Assembly (NCBI RefSeq): GCF_000373105.1
Contig: NZ_KB890421.1
Span: 1 to 64,000, forward strand
DNA: 64,000 nt
Origin: Neolewinella persica DSM 23188
GTDB lineage: Bacteria; Bacteroidota; Bacteroidia; Chitinophagales; Saprospiraceae
Direction: 5' to 3'
The notes under the pieces were generated by a model that searched no databases, was not told the origin of the DNA, and saw only the letters and a program-made list of their open reading frames with translations. Positions 17,166 to 25,889 of this stretch are shown here, one piece after another (within the stretch, counting starts at the first letter, position 1; each line of letters begins with the position of its first letter). The translations under genes and the position numbers were made by a program.

Positions 17166-17870
17166 ATGCACCTACAGGTCCTTTTCGAAGACAACCACCT
17201 CATCGCCGTCAACAAGCCAGCTGGCCTCCTTAGTCAGGGAGACAGCACCGGTGATACTACGGTGATGGATTGGACGAAAAACTACATCAAACTACGTTAT
17301 AATAAACCCGGTGATGTGTATCTCGGTGCCATCCATCGCCTCGATCGTCCGGTGTCTGGTGTCATCCTTTTTGCCCGGACCAGTAAGGCACTCACTAGGA
17401 TGAATGACCTTTTTCGGGACCGAAAAGTTAGCAAGACTTATTGGGCCATCGTTACGGATCAGCCCGACCCGATTGAAGGATCCTTGAAAGGTTTCATCTA
17501 TAAGGATAAGGACAAAAACCGTAGTAAAGTCTTACCTAAGGCTGACTCAAACCGATACCAGGGCGCTAAGTTGGCAAAGCTCGATTACCGCCTGTTGGGT
17601 AGGGTAGGGACCAACGTTTTGCTCGAGGTGAAACCGGAAACTGGCCGTCCGCACCAAATTCGGGTCCAACTGGCAGACCAGCTGAAAACGCCAATTCGAG
17701 GCGATCTCAAATACGGCTCCCGCCTGCGTAACGAGGACGGAAACATCAATTTGCACAGCCGGACCCTTGAGTTCCTGCACCCCGTAAAAAAGGAACCCGT
17801 AAAGATCGAAGCACCAATTCCCGAAATCGACCAGCTCTGGCAACTGTTTGCTGAGATGACGGATTGGTAG
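17166..17870 (+). CDS. RluA-family RNA pseudouridine synthase
   Basis: 234 residues. The catalytic motif HRLDRPVSGV is complete, with the nucleophile Asp60. FEDNHLIAVNKPAG and the C-terminal GRPHQIRVQLA are the other family signatures. There is no N-terminal S4 domain, as in the short RluA/RluC-like or TruC proteins; it isomerises uridine in rRNA or tRNA, target not predictable. The start ATG at 17166 is the first in frame and follows a spacer shared with the divergent mqnD. The stop codon is directly followed by a GTTGCAG heptad array. Confidence 0.9.
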   Translation: MHLQVLFEDNHLIAVNKPAGLLSQGDSTGDTTVMDWTKNYIKLRYNKPGDVYLGAIHRLDRPVSGVILFARTSKALTRMNDLFRDRKVSKTYWAIVTDQPDPIEGSLKGFIYKDKDKNRSKVLPKADSNRYQGAKLAKLDYRLLGRVGTNVLLEVKPETGRPHQIRVQLADQLKTPIRGDLKYGSRLRNEDGNINLHSRTLEFLHPVKKEPVKIEAPIPEIDQLWQLFAEMTDW

Positions 17871-17924
17871 ACAGGTTGCAGGTAGACAGGTTGCAGGTTG
17901 CAGGTTGCAAGTTGCAAGTTGCAA
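17871..17924 (+). repeat. GTTGCAG heptad array directly after a stop codon
   Basis: Units GTTGCAG and GTTGCAA repeat at 17875 and from 17890 to 17924 (three perfect or near-perfect in a row before drifting to GTTGCAA). Begins right after the TAG at 17868-17870. Confidence 0.85.
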
Positions 17925-17954
17925 CCACCAGCAATAGGAACGAAGTGATCCAAA

Positions 17955-19097
17955 ATGGCTGATTTTATAAATAATCGACTAGACAAAATCCGGGAAACCG
18001 GGAACTACCGTAAACTTGCTGGCACGGTGGAAGGGATAGATTTTTGGTCAAATGATTATTTAGGCTTGGCGCGGCCGCAGGTACAAAGTAAGGTGGTCAA
18101 GGGGCAAGGAGAAATGGCCAGCCCGGGACCCACCGGTTCGCGGTCTATTTCTGGTGATGCGGATGACTACCATGCGATTGAGCAGAAGATCGCCGATTAC
18201 CACGGTTTTAGTTCAGCCCTGGTCTTCAACTCCGGCTACACCGCCAACCTCGGCCTGCTTTCTTCCTTGTTGAAGCGCAACGACGTCATATTGTATGACG
18301 AATTGATTCACGCCAGCTGTCGGGATGGTATTCGCTTAGGTTTAGCTAAAGCTTTTCGTTTTTCGCATAACAATCTGGAAAATAGTTTATTAAGTAATCT
18401 GGGCAAAGTTTCGGGTGAAGGCCAACTATTTGTGCTTACCGAAGGCAGGTTCAGCATGGACGGTGACCTGGCGCCATTAATTGAGATAGCGGGCCTTTGC
18501 GAAATACATGGTGCTCACCTGATCGTCGACGAAGCTCACTCCGGAGGAGTTGATGGTCCGTATGGTGCAGGATTGGTCGCTCGATTTGGTTTGCAGGATC
18601 GTGTATTTGCCTCAATAATCACCTACGGCAAAGCTTTTGGCGCACATGGCGCTGCGGTGTTGGGTGATAAAGCTCTGAAGGAATACCTGGCCAATACCTG
18701 TCGTCCTTTCATTTATACGACTGGCCCGGCCCCGGCGCAATGGCTGGCGATTTCAGGGGCTTACGCCAGGCTACAGGCAGACCATGAAGCCCTGTCAGCC
18801 TTGCTTGGTAAGCGTATCCAACAATTCAATTCTGAAATGGAGGCCGCCGGATTAAGCGGCCTGCTCACCGGCGTTGAAGGACCGATTCAGGTCATCAGCG
18901 TCCCCGGAAACCAGGCCGTTATGGCTGCGGAGACGGCCTGCCGGGAGGCAGGCTTACTGGTAAAGGGCATTCGTTCCCCTACCGTTGCTGCTGGCAGCGA
19001 GCGGTTACGGATTTGCTTGCATGCGTTTAATACGGAGGTGGAGGTAGAGCGGTTGGTGACAACGTTGAAACAAGTGCTGCTGCAAAGACAGGATTAG
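17955..19097 (+). CDS. bioF: 8-amino-7-oxononanoate synthase-like PLP enzyme
   Basis: 380 residues, the normal length of the alpha-oxoamine synthase family. The PLP lysine is Lys226 in ITYGKAFGAHGAAV, the pyridine-binding aspartate is in LIVDEAHSGG, and FNSGYTANLGLLSSL and TGSRSISG are family motifs. BioF condenses pimeloyl-ACP with L-alanine in biotin synthesis; a KBL- or Spt-like amino acid/acyl partner is possible. The next gene is a ketoacyl synthase on the same strand, which fits acyl-chain supply. At residues 38-46 the DNA matches the dispersed element with one mismatch; the family motif after NDYLGLA is altered there but the length is unchanged. Confidence 0.8.
   Translation: MADFINNRLDKIRETGNYRKLAGTVEGIDFWSNDYLGLARPQVQSKVVKGQGEMASPGPTGSRSISGDADDYHAIEQKIADYHGFSSALVFNSGYTANLGLLSSLLKRNDVILYDELIHASCRDGIRLGLAKAFRFSHNNLENSLLSNLGKVSGEGQLFVLTEGRFSMDGDLAPLIEIAGLCEIHGAHLIVDEAHSGGVDGPYGAGLVARFGLQDRVFASIITYGKAFGAHGAAVLGDKALKEYLANTCRPFIYTTGPAPAQWLAISGAYARLQADHEALSALLGKRIQQFNSEMEAAGLSGLLTGVEGPIQVISVPGNQAVMAAETACREAGLLVKGIRSPTVAAGSERLRICLHAFNTEVEVERLVTTLKQVLLQRQD
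18068..18093 (+). repeat. Dispersed GC-rich element inside bioF
   Basis: GGCGCGGCCGCAGGTACAAA and then GTAAGG: one mismatch (A for G) to the consensus core, plus the extension AAAGTAAGG also seen at 35501-35525. Encodes ARPQVQSK. Confidence 0.7.
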
Positions 19098-19167
19098 GTT
19101 ATGGGCCTACTGTTCTGGATCGTGATAAATGGATATGGAGGTCAGGAACCTATATCTGTAAGAATCC

Positions 19168-19175
19168 TACCTTTG
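19168..19175 (+). promoter_or_regulatory. TACCTTTG -7-like box next to start codon
   Basis: Perfect match to the Bacteroidota -7 consensus TAnnTTTG, ending 7 nt before the ATG at 19183. A clear -33 TTG was not found. If used, the transcript would be leaderless or nearly so. Confidence 0.4.
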
Positions 19176-19182
19176 CGCCCCC

Positions 19183-20319
19183 ATGAACATAACCATCCAA
19201 GGACAGGGCGCTATTTCCGCCGCTGGCAGCACAGCTGCCGCAGCCTGGCAGCGCTACGTTTTGGGTGAACCATGTTGGGAGCAAAATACTGAAACCGGAC
19301 ACCCCGTTTACCGCATAGATGCGCTCCCCGTGAACCCGCAAGTGAACGCTTTTAGCGCAAAGAATCAACCAGATCGTTCAGCACTTCTGGCTTTGTACGC
19401 CGCGGATGAGGCCGTAAAACAAGCCGGTTGGGAAGGGAAAGACTTCGCCATTCTGGTGGGGTGTTCCCGTGGACCAACGCAAAGCTGGGAGGAAGGCTTT
19501 AGCCACTTTTCCGAGACGGGGGCTTCCGAAGTGCGTACCTCCCCAAAAACTACGTTGGGCAGTATCGGCTTTGCCCTTGCCGACTATTTCAGCACCGAAG
19601 CACTGGCTTCCAGCCTGAGTGTAACCTGTAGCTCGGGGATGCACGCCATCCTCCACGGCATCGCCTTGCTGCAGTCCGGGATGGCCGAACGCGTGCTGGT
19701 GGGTGGGGCAGAAGCGCCACTGACGACCTTTACCCTCCGGCAATTAGAGGCTCTCAGGATCGTCGCGCCGGTACCCGAAGTGTCCGCACACGCCTGCCGG
19801 CCAATGGACCAACCCGCAAGCGGTATGGTCATAGGCGAAGGAGCAGCCTTTCTGGCCCTTTCTCTGGCTGATCCGGCAAGGGACGCCGGTAAGCCTCACC
19901 TCACCGCTCTGGCACACGCCCGCGAAAAGCACACTTCTCCAACGGGCATCAGCCCAACCGGAGAAGGGCTACAGAAGACCATGCGCGCCGCCATTGCTCA
20001 AGCCTGTTGGCCAGACCTGATCATCGCCCACGCCCCCGGTACTAAAAGGGGGGATGCGGCCGAATTAACAGCGATTCAAGCTCTCTGCTCGGATGCTGGA
20101 AAAACGCCGTTTATTACTTCCTTCAAATGGGCAACGGGACATACGTTTGGCGCAAGTGGGCCACTGGCGATCAGCGCTGCTCTTGGTATTCTTGAGCATC
20201 GTGCTTGTCCTCCTATCCCTTATGCTTCTGATTGCTTTCCTACCCGGACCATCGAACGTATCCTGATAAACGCGACTGGTTTCGGAGGAAACGTGGTGAG
20301 CCTGATGGTTGGCAGGTAG
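19183..20319 (+). CDS. Beta-ketoacyl-ACP synthase-like (KAS I/II fold)
   Basis: 378 residues, shorter than FabF (about 410). The Cys-His-His triad is complete: Cys149 (SVTCSSGMHAI), His283 (IIAHAPGTKRGDAAE) and His320 (WATGHTFGASG). It therefore should perform decarboxylative Claisen condensation on acyl-ACP. The gene follows bioF by 85 bp on the same strand. In several Bacteroidota, as I recall, a FabF-like protein is encoded among biotin genes, so a role in making the pimeloyl-type chain for BioF is a reasonable inference; a secondary-lipid role is the alternative. The region upstream carries a perfect TACCTTTG box almost touching the start codon, suggesting its own promoter. Confidence 0.82.
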   Translation: MNITIQGQGAISAAGSTAAAAWQRYVLGEPCWEQNTETGHPVYRIDALPVNPQVNAFSAKNQPDRSALLALYAADEAVKQAGWEGKDFAILVGCSRGPTQSWEEGFSHFSETGASEVRTSPKTTLGSIGFALADYFSTEALASSLSVTCSSGMHAILHGIALLQSGMAERVLVGGAEAPLTTFTLRQLEALRIVAPVPEVSAHACRPMDQPASGMVIGEGAAFLALSLADPARDAGKPHLTALAHAREKHTSPTGISPTGEGLQKTMRAAIAQACWPDLIIAHAPGTKRGDAAELTAIQALCSDAGKTPFITSFKWATGHTFGASGPLAISAALGILEHRACPPIPYASDCFPTRTIERILINATGFGGNVVSLMVGR

Positions 20320-20421
20320 GCAGAGTGCCTGCTCGTCGAGATTTTGTCCTTGTTCGTCTGCCAGAGCCCGAAATGTTAATCTGAATTCCTAGATTAGCAG
20401 CCATAAATCACCCTACACCCT

Positions 20422-21183
20422 ATGTCGATAATACGCATTAAGAACCTGAGAAAATCCTACGGAAATAACGCCGTATTGAAGGGAATCGATTTGGAAGTTG
20501 CCGCCGGCCAGATCATCGGATACATCGGTCCTAATGGAGCGGGGAAATCCACCACCATAAGAATTTTGGCGGGGCTGGACAGCCAATTTGAAGGAGACGT
20601 AGAAGTTTTGGGCTACAACGTAAAAGACAATCCGCTGGAGGTGAAACGCCGTATTGGCTACATACCGGAGGCGGCTGAAATCTATGAGGTCCTTACCCCT
20701 ACGGAGTTTTACGAGTTGGTCGGTGGCTTGCAGGATTTGCCGTGGGAAATAACCTTAAAGCGGGCCCGCCGCCTGGAAGATTACCTCCAACTCAAATATA
20801 CCGATGATCAGCGCATCGATACTTTTAGTAAAGGTATGAAGCAAAAGGTTTTACTGATCTCCGGCTTGTTGCATGACCCGGAGTTGATCTTTTTGGACGA
20901 ACCACTGGCCGGCCTGGACGCCAACTCCGTTATCCGGGTGAAGGAATTACTTCAACAGCTGACCGAACGCGGGAAGACCATTTTCTACAGCTCCCACATC
21001 ATGGAAGTTGTGGAGAAAATCAGCGATCGGATCATTTTGCTAAACAACGGCACTATTGCCGCAAACGGTACTTTTGCGGAGATCAACGCCCAGGCCCACA
21101 GCGGTAGCCTCGAAAACTTATTCTCTGAACTGACCGGTGGTGGTACTGCTGCCTTGGACTTTGACTTCACCGCCGATGAATAA
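20422..21183 (+). CDS. ABC transporter ATP-binding protein
   Basis: 253 residues. All motifs are intact: Walker A GPNGAGKST, signature FSKGMKQK, Walker B LIFLDEPLAGLD and H-loop SSHIMEVVE. The family is the ABC-2 exporter type (DRA/CcmA-like). The stop overlaps the start of the next gene, an integral membrane protein, by 8 bp, so the two form a translationally coupled exporter pair in the inner membrane. Cargo unknown. A useful contrast to the degenerate ABC protein at 54502. Confidence 0.92.
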   Translation: MSIIRIKNLRKSYGNNAVLKGIDLEVAAGQIIGYIGPNGAGKSTTIRILAGLDSQFEGDVEVLGYNVKDNPLEVKRRIGYIPEAAEIYEVLTPTEFYELVGGLQDLPWEITLKRARRLEDYLQLKYTDDQRIDTFSKGMKQKVLLISGLLHDPELIFLDEPLAGLDANSVIRVKELLQQLTERGKTIFYSSHIMEVVEKISDRIILLNNGTIAANGTFAEINAQAHSGSLENLFSELTGGGTAALDFDFTADE

Positions 21184-22819
21184 GCTCTTCCTTTGGCTGG
21201 TGGGCCTCCTTAACCCATTCTGGCGCAAGTTTGGTGCCGACCCTAAAGCCATCAAGCTAATCCTTGCGGCCAAGCTTAAAATGGACGACCGTTCCGGCTT
21301 AGCTATGGGTGGCCAACGACAGCAGAAAAAGAAAGGGATGGAGTACCTCACCTATTTCTTCGTGGGGCTCTTTGGCTTGTTTCTTGTATTCCTGTTCAGC
21401 GTAGTTGAGGATACCGCGAGCGCTGTAGGACTTGGTTTCTGCATTTGGGTGTGCTACATCGGACTGATGCTGATCACTGAAATGAGCGAAAACCTTTTCG
21501 ATCAGCGGGATCTCTACGTATTGTTGAGTCGGCCGATCAACGATTATACCCTGAGTATTTCCCGCATTCTCCACATCACCGTTTTTGCCAGCAAGTTTGG
21601 TCTTTGTCTGGGCTTGCCATCTTTCGTTTATCTGGGGGTTACGGAAGGGCCATGGTCGGCCATTGCTTATTTTCTGGTCAGTGTGGTGGCGATCGTAATA
21701 ATTATGACTGGCACCTTGGTTTTCTACCTTGTCCTACTGCGGAAAGTACCGGCCAACCGGCTAAAGAAAATCGTCGGTTATTTTCAGATTATTGCTGCTT
21801 TTGTCTTTTTTACAGCCTATCAACTACCAAGCTTACTGGGAGACCTTGACGCAATTGAAGGCTTTATCTTAGTGGATACCGCCGTAGGCTTTTCATTTCC
21901 CGGTCTGTGGCTGGGAGGACTTTTTAAGGCGGTAACGACCACTTCGTTAGGTTGGATGGCCTACGCTCAGGCCGCGCTGGCCTTGTTGGCGGCAGGCTTC
22001 GGTAGCTGGTTTTACCTAAAGCAAAGTGCTGGCTATTCCGAGCGCCTGCTATCACTTAAGCATGCAGGTTCCGTTGATGCTCATGAAGAGATAACCGCAA
22101 CCCGTAAACCTGGGGGCAGATCGCCGGTTCGGGACCGTCTGGCAAGATGGTTTACCCGGCCCAATCAGGAACGCGTTTCCTTCAACTTTCACTGGAATGT
22201 GATGATGCGCGACATGAGCTTTAAACAGCGGACGTACCCAACGCTGGTTTACCTGCCGGTTATTCTGGCCATTACCGTTTTCCGGGATGTTATTACGGGG
22301 GAAGAAGACTTTTCCGTTGGGTCCGGTACTATGCTGATGATCTTATACTTCCTGATGTGGATCGTAATTATCCCGCTTGGACAAACGAAAATAAGCGAAA
22401 ACTATCGGGCTGCCTGGATATTCGATGCGACACCAAATGCGTACCCTTTCCGAATCGTATACGGTCAGGTACTCGCGGTCATCGGTATGTTCTACCTTCC
22501 AATGGCAGTGCTGGTGTACACCTCTGTTTTTGCTCTTCAAGGTCTTGACTTTTTGCCAGATATTGCGTTGGCGAGTGGAGGCACATTGCTATTTTCTTTT
22601 CTGTACAATCTGGTGGACAAAGGCCATCCTTTCTCAAGAGCTAAGGACGACTCCAAATTCTCGAATTTTGGTCCTTTCTTGTTGATCAGCTTCCTGGGAG
22701 GTATGTTGTCTGTAGGACACTGGGCCTTGCGGTCTCTGCCCTATGTGATACCGGTGGCAGCCGTGGTGGTCTGGATACTGTTGCTCGCATGGGTTATGGT
22801 GCTAAGGCGCAAATCGTAA
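21176..22819 (+). CDS. ABC-2-type transporter permease
   Basis: I place the start at the ATG at 21176 (547 residues, MNKLFLWLVGLLNPFW), overlapping the ATPase gene by 8 bp; the GTG at 21137 would only add a translation of the overlap. About ten to twelve hydrophobic helices are visible in two halves, separated by a charged stretch near 300-350 (ITATRKPGGRSPVRDRLARW). It supplies the membrane channel for the ATPase encoded just upstream. Nine bases after the stop is a copy of the dispersed element. Confidence 0.85.
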   Translation: MNKLFLWLVGLLNPFWRKFGADPKAIKLILAAKLKMDDRSGLAMGGQRQQKKKGMEYLTYFFVGLFGLFLVFLFSVVEDTASAVGLGFCIWVCYIGLMLITEMSENLFDQRDLYVLLSRPINDYTLSISRILHITVFASKFGLCLGLPSFVYLGVTEGPWSAIAYFLVSVVAIVIIMTGTLVFYLVLLRKVPANRLKKIVGYFQIIAAFVFFTAYQLPSLLGDLDAIEGFILVDTAVGFSFPGLWLGGLFKAVTTTSLGWMAYAQAALALLAAGFGSWFYLKQSAGYSERLLSLKHAGSVDAHEEITATRKPGGRSPVRDRLARWFTRPNQERVSFNFHWNVMMRDMSFKQRTYPTLVYLPVILAITVFRDVITGEEDFSVGSGTMLMILYFLMWIVIIPLGQTKISENYRAAWIFDATPNAYPFRIVYGQVLAVIGMFYLPMAVLVYTSVFALQGLDFLPDIALASGGTLLFSFLYNLVDKGHPFSRAKDDSKFSNFGPFLLISFLGGMLSVGHWALRSLPYVIPVAAVVVWILLLAWVMVLRRKS

Positions 22820-22827
22820 CCTTTTTT

Positions 22828-22845
22828 GGCGGGGCCGCAGGTGCA
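22828..22845 (+). repeat. Dispersed GC-rich element, 9 bp after a stop codon
   Basis: GGCGGGGCCGCAGGTGCA, exact core, between the permease and the next lipoprotein gene. Confidence 0.75.
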
Positions 22846-23029
22846 TAGATAGGGTACACTTATCAGGAAACTTTGGCTTGTTCAAGCCTGAAATTGGACA
22901 CGCTCTAAGCATTGCCAGGCATCTGGGTTCTGCAGTTTTTTGGAGGTTTCATCCTCAACCCTTAATTTACCTGACAATCCGCCTTGATTTAGCAGGTGGA
23001 GTTTTCCTGACCTTTTAAACCCAGTTTTT

Positions 23030-24070
23030 GTGAAAACCTTTTCCTTATTAACCCTACTAGCTCTTTTTGTCGGGCTTTCGTCCTGCCTTCCAGAGGCATC
23101 GCTTACGCTCGCCCCCGAAATACCCGAAATCGTCGAAACTCCCACCGTTGAGACCAACTTTCAGGTAAATGGAAATTCGTTACAAATCGACCATGGCTAC
23201 CTGTTTACGTTATCCGAAGATGTAGTGGGGCGTAGACAGCATCATCTTGTCCTGGCTAACCGTGACGTCCGGGAGGACGGTGCCTTTTCCGGATCAAGTG
23301 AAGCTATCACGATCACGATTGCGACGGAGGATACTGGAGATCTCAGCGGCGAGTACGTCTTGGAAGGGTCTGCTGATGATGAAAGCGTCGCTTCGGCAGG
23401 CCGTTATTATCAGCGTCTTCGCTTTAACCAGACGACAAATTATGAGCAGGGGTACTTTAATGAGGGCTCCGTATTGATCAGTCGCCAGGGAGAAGAGTAT
23501 ATTATTTCCTTATTCCTATCCACTTCATTTGGTGGTACAGAGTTGAAGGGTACCTTCCAGGGTATACTGCCAGAAATTGACCTGACCGAATCTGAGCCAG
23601 TCGATGAAACGCTTTTGCAAGGACCCAATAACCTGAAATATGGTGAAAGTGAAGTGGAACTGAACCATGCTTACCTGGTCCAGCGTACTAACATTTCTTC
23701 TGGCCCACGTCAATATCGGCTGTACCTCTCGGAGAACGAAATTGCTCCTGATGCGGCCACGCTCACCGGTCGTAGCGACCTTATTTTCTTCTACGTGAGT
23801 GAGGGAGCAATCAGCGAAGGCGGGCAGTTTACCCTGGCGACGAGTGAATACGATTATTTAAGCAAATTCCGCAAGCAGGTAGATACCGGCTACTACTGTA
23901 AGAACATGGATTTTACCAGGAACACGGCAGATGAGGACGTTCCGGTGCCCAAAGGTCAGCTGACGATCAAAGACGAAGACGGAGAAATCGTCGTTGCCTT
24001 TTCTGCGGAAACCAATGCCGGAACTACTACATCCGGCCTTTACCGGGGCACAATGATTCGGATCGATTAG
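23030..24070 (+). CDS. Lipoprotein with two tandem copies of an unknown domain
   Basis: 346 residues from a GTG start, chosen because it gives a complete lipoprotein signal peptide with acceptor Cys19 (LFVGLSSC). The mature part holds two related halves, about 45-175 and 200-345. Each begins with a short strand pair ending in a 'NHAYLxx/DHGYLF' motif, continues with RQYRLYLSENE / RQHHLVLANRD and ends with a strand 'GTFQGIL / GLYRGTM'. The family is not recognised. A strong hairpin terminator follows at 24134-24165. Location is probably the outer-membrane surface or periplasm. Confidence 0.75.
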   Translation: MKTFSLLTLLALFVGLSSCLPEASLTLAPEIPEIVETPTVETNFQVNGNSLQIDHGYLFTLSEDVVGRRQHHLVLANRDVREDGAFSGSSEAITITIATEDTGDLSGEYVLEGSADDESVASAGRYYQRLRFNQTTNYEQGYFNEGSVLISRQGEEYIISLFLSTSFGGTELKGTFQGILPEIDLTESEPVDETLLQGPNNLKYGESEVELNHAYLVQRTNISSGPRQYRLYLSENEIAPDAATLTGRSDLIFFYVSEGAISEGGQFTLATSEYDYLSKFRKQVDTGYYCKNMDFTRNTADEDVPVPKGQLTIKDEDGEIVVAFSAETNAGTTTSGLYRGTMIRID

Positions 24071-24133
24071 GCTGCCAGAAGATGATATGACGGATTGAAA
24101 GGAGGGAGTCCTCTTTCAGTGGAACCCATCCTG

Positions 24134-24165
24134 CCGGGAGACGAATAACAGTATTCGTCTCCCGG
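24134..24165 (+). terminator. Rho-independent-like terminator
   Basis: Perfect 14-bp stem CCGGGAGACGAATA / TATTCGTCTCCCGG with a 4-nt loop, 64 bp after the stop of the duplicated-domain lipoprotein gene. It is followed by a T-rich run. Confidence 0.75.
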
Positions 24166-24325
24166 TTCAGTTTATATATCCACCACGAAATGGTTTGAAA
24201 AACTACGCGGCGCTGAGCACCTGCAGGCGCTGGCGATTTCAAGTCAGTTGTATCCCAAATCTTTCAGGTCGTGTATAGTTTGCGAATGGCTTCAATGTAA
24301 AGACGAAGTTTTTTCCTAAGTGAGA

Positions 24326-24844
24326 TTAAAGCTTAATGAGATCCATTGAGGATAAAGCCCTGATCGCTTTCTGGACCCTGCCTGCTCCGCTGATCACTAC
24401 TGCATCGGGTAACAACTCCTGGTATCGTGTAAAGAGCGCTTCACGACGTTTGCGGTCGGGGGCTTCCCGAAGCGGATCGGGGGTCCAGGGAAGGTCGGGG
24501 GTACAGAGGAGGATGAGGTCGTACGCTCGTTCTGTACAGGCGTGTAATACCTCCGGTGGGCACTGGCCGTACTTTACCTCCGCCCATATCCGGATAACTT
24601 CGGGACCGGTATCACAAACTACGAAAGAAGCCGAAGAGGCCCGGGCGGTGTCTTCGGCTTTTGCCTGTTGTTGCCAGATAAGTGGCAGGTCCGCTTCAGC
24701 GTATTCTCCGTCAAGTTGTTCCAGGTAGTCTCTGGCCGCTTCGGCAACGAACCATCCGTCCAATGTCCAGGCTAATTGACGGGCCAGGGTGGTTTTACCA
24801 CTTGATTCGGGGCCGGTTACAAGGATAGTGAAAGGAGAAAGCAT
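24326..24844 (-). CDS. NadR-like AAA-type NTPase/kinase
   Basis: 172 residues from the ATG at 24844 (MLSPFTILVTGPESSGKTTL); the longer frame only adds terminator sequence. Walker A is GPESSGKTT near residue 9. Later segments (FVVCDTGPEVIRIWAEV, YDLILLCTPDLPWTPDPLRE, RKRREALF) match the ribosylnicotinamide-kinase-like domain of NadR and the AAA_28 group. It would phosphorylate a nucleoside or nicotinamide riboside; there is no NMN-adenylyltransferase half here, so the NAD role is uncertain. A perfect TACTTTTG box ends only 4 nt before the start codon, so the transcript is probably leaderless. Confidence 0.8.
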   Translation of the reverse strand: MLSPFTILVTGPESSGKTTLARQLAWTLDGWFVAEAARDYLEQLDGEYAEADLPLIWQQQAKAEDTARASSASFVVCDTGPEVIRIWAEVKYGQCPPEVLHACTERAYDLILLCTPDLPWTPDPLREAPDRKRREALFTRYQELLPDAVVISGAGRVQKAIRALSSMDLIKL

Positions 24845-24848
24845 TGCG

Positions 24849-24856
24849 CAAAAGTA
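24849..24856 (-). promoter_or_regulatory. TACTTTTG -7 box for the NadR-like gene
   Basis: Perfect TAnnTTTG on the minus strand, 4 nt upstream of the ATG at 24844. Transcription start would fall at or next to the start codon. Confidence 0.5.
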
Positions 24857-24874
24857 CACTGTATTGAAAAACAG

Positions 24875-24908
24875 AAAAGCCCGTCGGAAATACATCCGAC
24901 GGGCTTTT
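24875..24908 (-). terminator. Bidirectional hairpin terminator
   Basis: AAAAGCCCGTCGGA pairs perfectly with TCCGACGGGCTTTT around a 6-nt loop. It lies 21 bp after the stop of the stomatin-like gene and ends in TTTT on either strand. Confidence 0.9.
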
Positions 24909-24929
24909 CGCATTCAGGTTGAAGAGACC

Positions 24930-25889
24930 TTACCGCTTTAAGGCAATTTTCTCTTTGGCCTTCTTTGCCTTGAGGGCATCGGTAGAAGCCTTCATCTCTT
25001 CTCCCATTTGCTGGCTGGCGATGAAGCTGGCCGTCATCTGAGATAGCATGTCGGAGCCCGCTGTTGGTGCGTTCGGTAGCATGATCAGGTTAGAGTTGAC
25101 GTTTTCGCCCATGCTCTGCAGTGTGTCGTAGTGCTGCGTAACAACGATCAGCGCGGAAGCTTCCTGGCTGTTGATACCTACAGAGTTGAGGATGTCTACA
25201 GACTCTTCCAGACCCTTAGCGATCTCACGACGCTGATCGGCAATACCCTGGCCCTGAAGGCGCTTAGATTCAGCTTCGGCCTTGGCCTTGGCTACGATGC
25301 GGATGCGGTCGGCTTCGCCTTCGTATTCGGCGGCTAGCTTCTCCCGTTCGGCGGCGTTGATCCGGTTCATGGCCGATTTTACCGTTGCATCGGGGTCGAT
25401 GTCAGTTACCAGGGCACGGACAATTCTGTAGCCATAGTTATCCATGGCTTCCTGCAATTCGGATTTGATGGCGTTGGCGATGTCGTCTTTGCGTTCGAAA
25501 ACATCATCCAGCTTCATCTTAGGCACTTCGGCCCGGACGACGTCAAAGATGTAGGAGTTGATCTGCTCGTCTGCGTTTGCGAGTTTGTAGAAAGCATCAT
25601 AAACGCTTTCTTCATCGACAACGTACTGTACGCCAACTTTAAGTTTAACGAATACATTGTCTTTGGTTTTGGTTTCAACATTTACGTCGAGCTGGCGAAC
25701 CTTCAGGCTCATTTTACCCGCCACCTTATCAATAAAGGGGACTTTGAAGTGTAGGCCCGGCCCTTTTATACTGGTGAATCTTCCAAGCCGTTCGAGTACG
25801 GCCATCGACTGCTGCTTGACGGTGTAGAAGGCACCGTTAAAGACAAGAAAGAAAAATAAGGCTACTATGCCCAGAATTGGTAATTCCAT
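24930..25889 (-). CDS. SPFH/stomatin-like membrane protein
   Basis: 319 residues from the ATG at 25889 (MELPILGIVALFFFLVFNG), which puts a single N-terminal membrane helix at 4-20; the longer frame adds a polar tail. The SPFH (band 7) domain follows: VKQQSMAVLERLGRF, PFIDKVAGKMSLKVRQLDV, and then a long coiled-coil rich in Ala/Glu (MNRINAAEREKLAAEYEGEADRIR is the typical junction). The family forms oligomeric rings on membranes and often organises proteases. No NfeD partner is adjacent. A strong terminator follows the gene. Confidence 0.92.
   Translation of the reverse strand: MELPILGIVALFFFLVFNGAFYTVKQQSMAVLERLGRFTSIKGPGLHFKVPFIDKVAGKMSLKVRQLDVNVETKTKDNVFVKLKVGVQYVVDEESVYDAFYKLANADEQINSYIFDVVRAEVPKMKLDDVFERKDDIANAIKSELQEAMDNYGYRIVRALVTDIDPDATVKSAMNRINAAEREKLAAEYEGEADRIRIVAKAKAEAESKRLQGQGIADQRREIAKGLEESVDILNSVGINSQEASALIVVTQHYDTLQSMGENVNSNLIMLPNAPTAGSDMLSQMTASFIASQQMGEEMKASTDALKAKKAKEKIALKR

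Noticed and set aside
24336-24728. 130-codon frame opposite the NadR-like gene
   Set aside because: Shadow frame; the minus-strand product has clear motifs.
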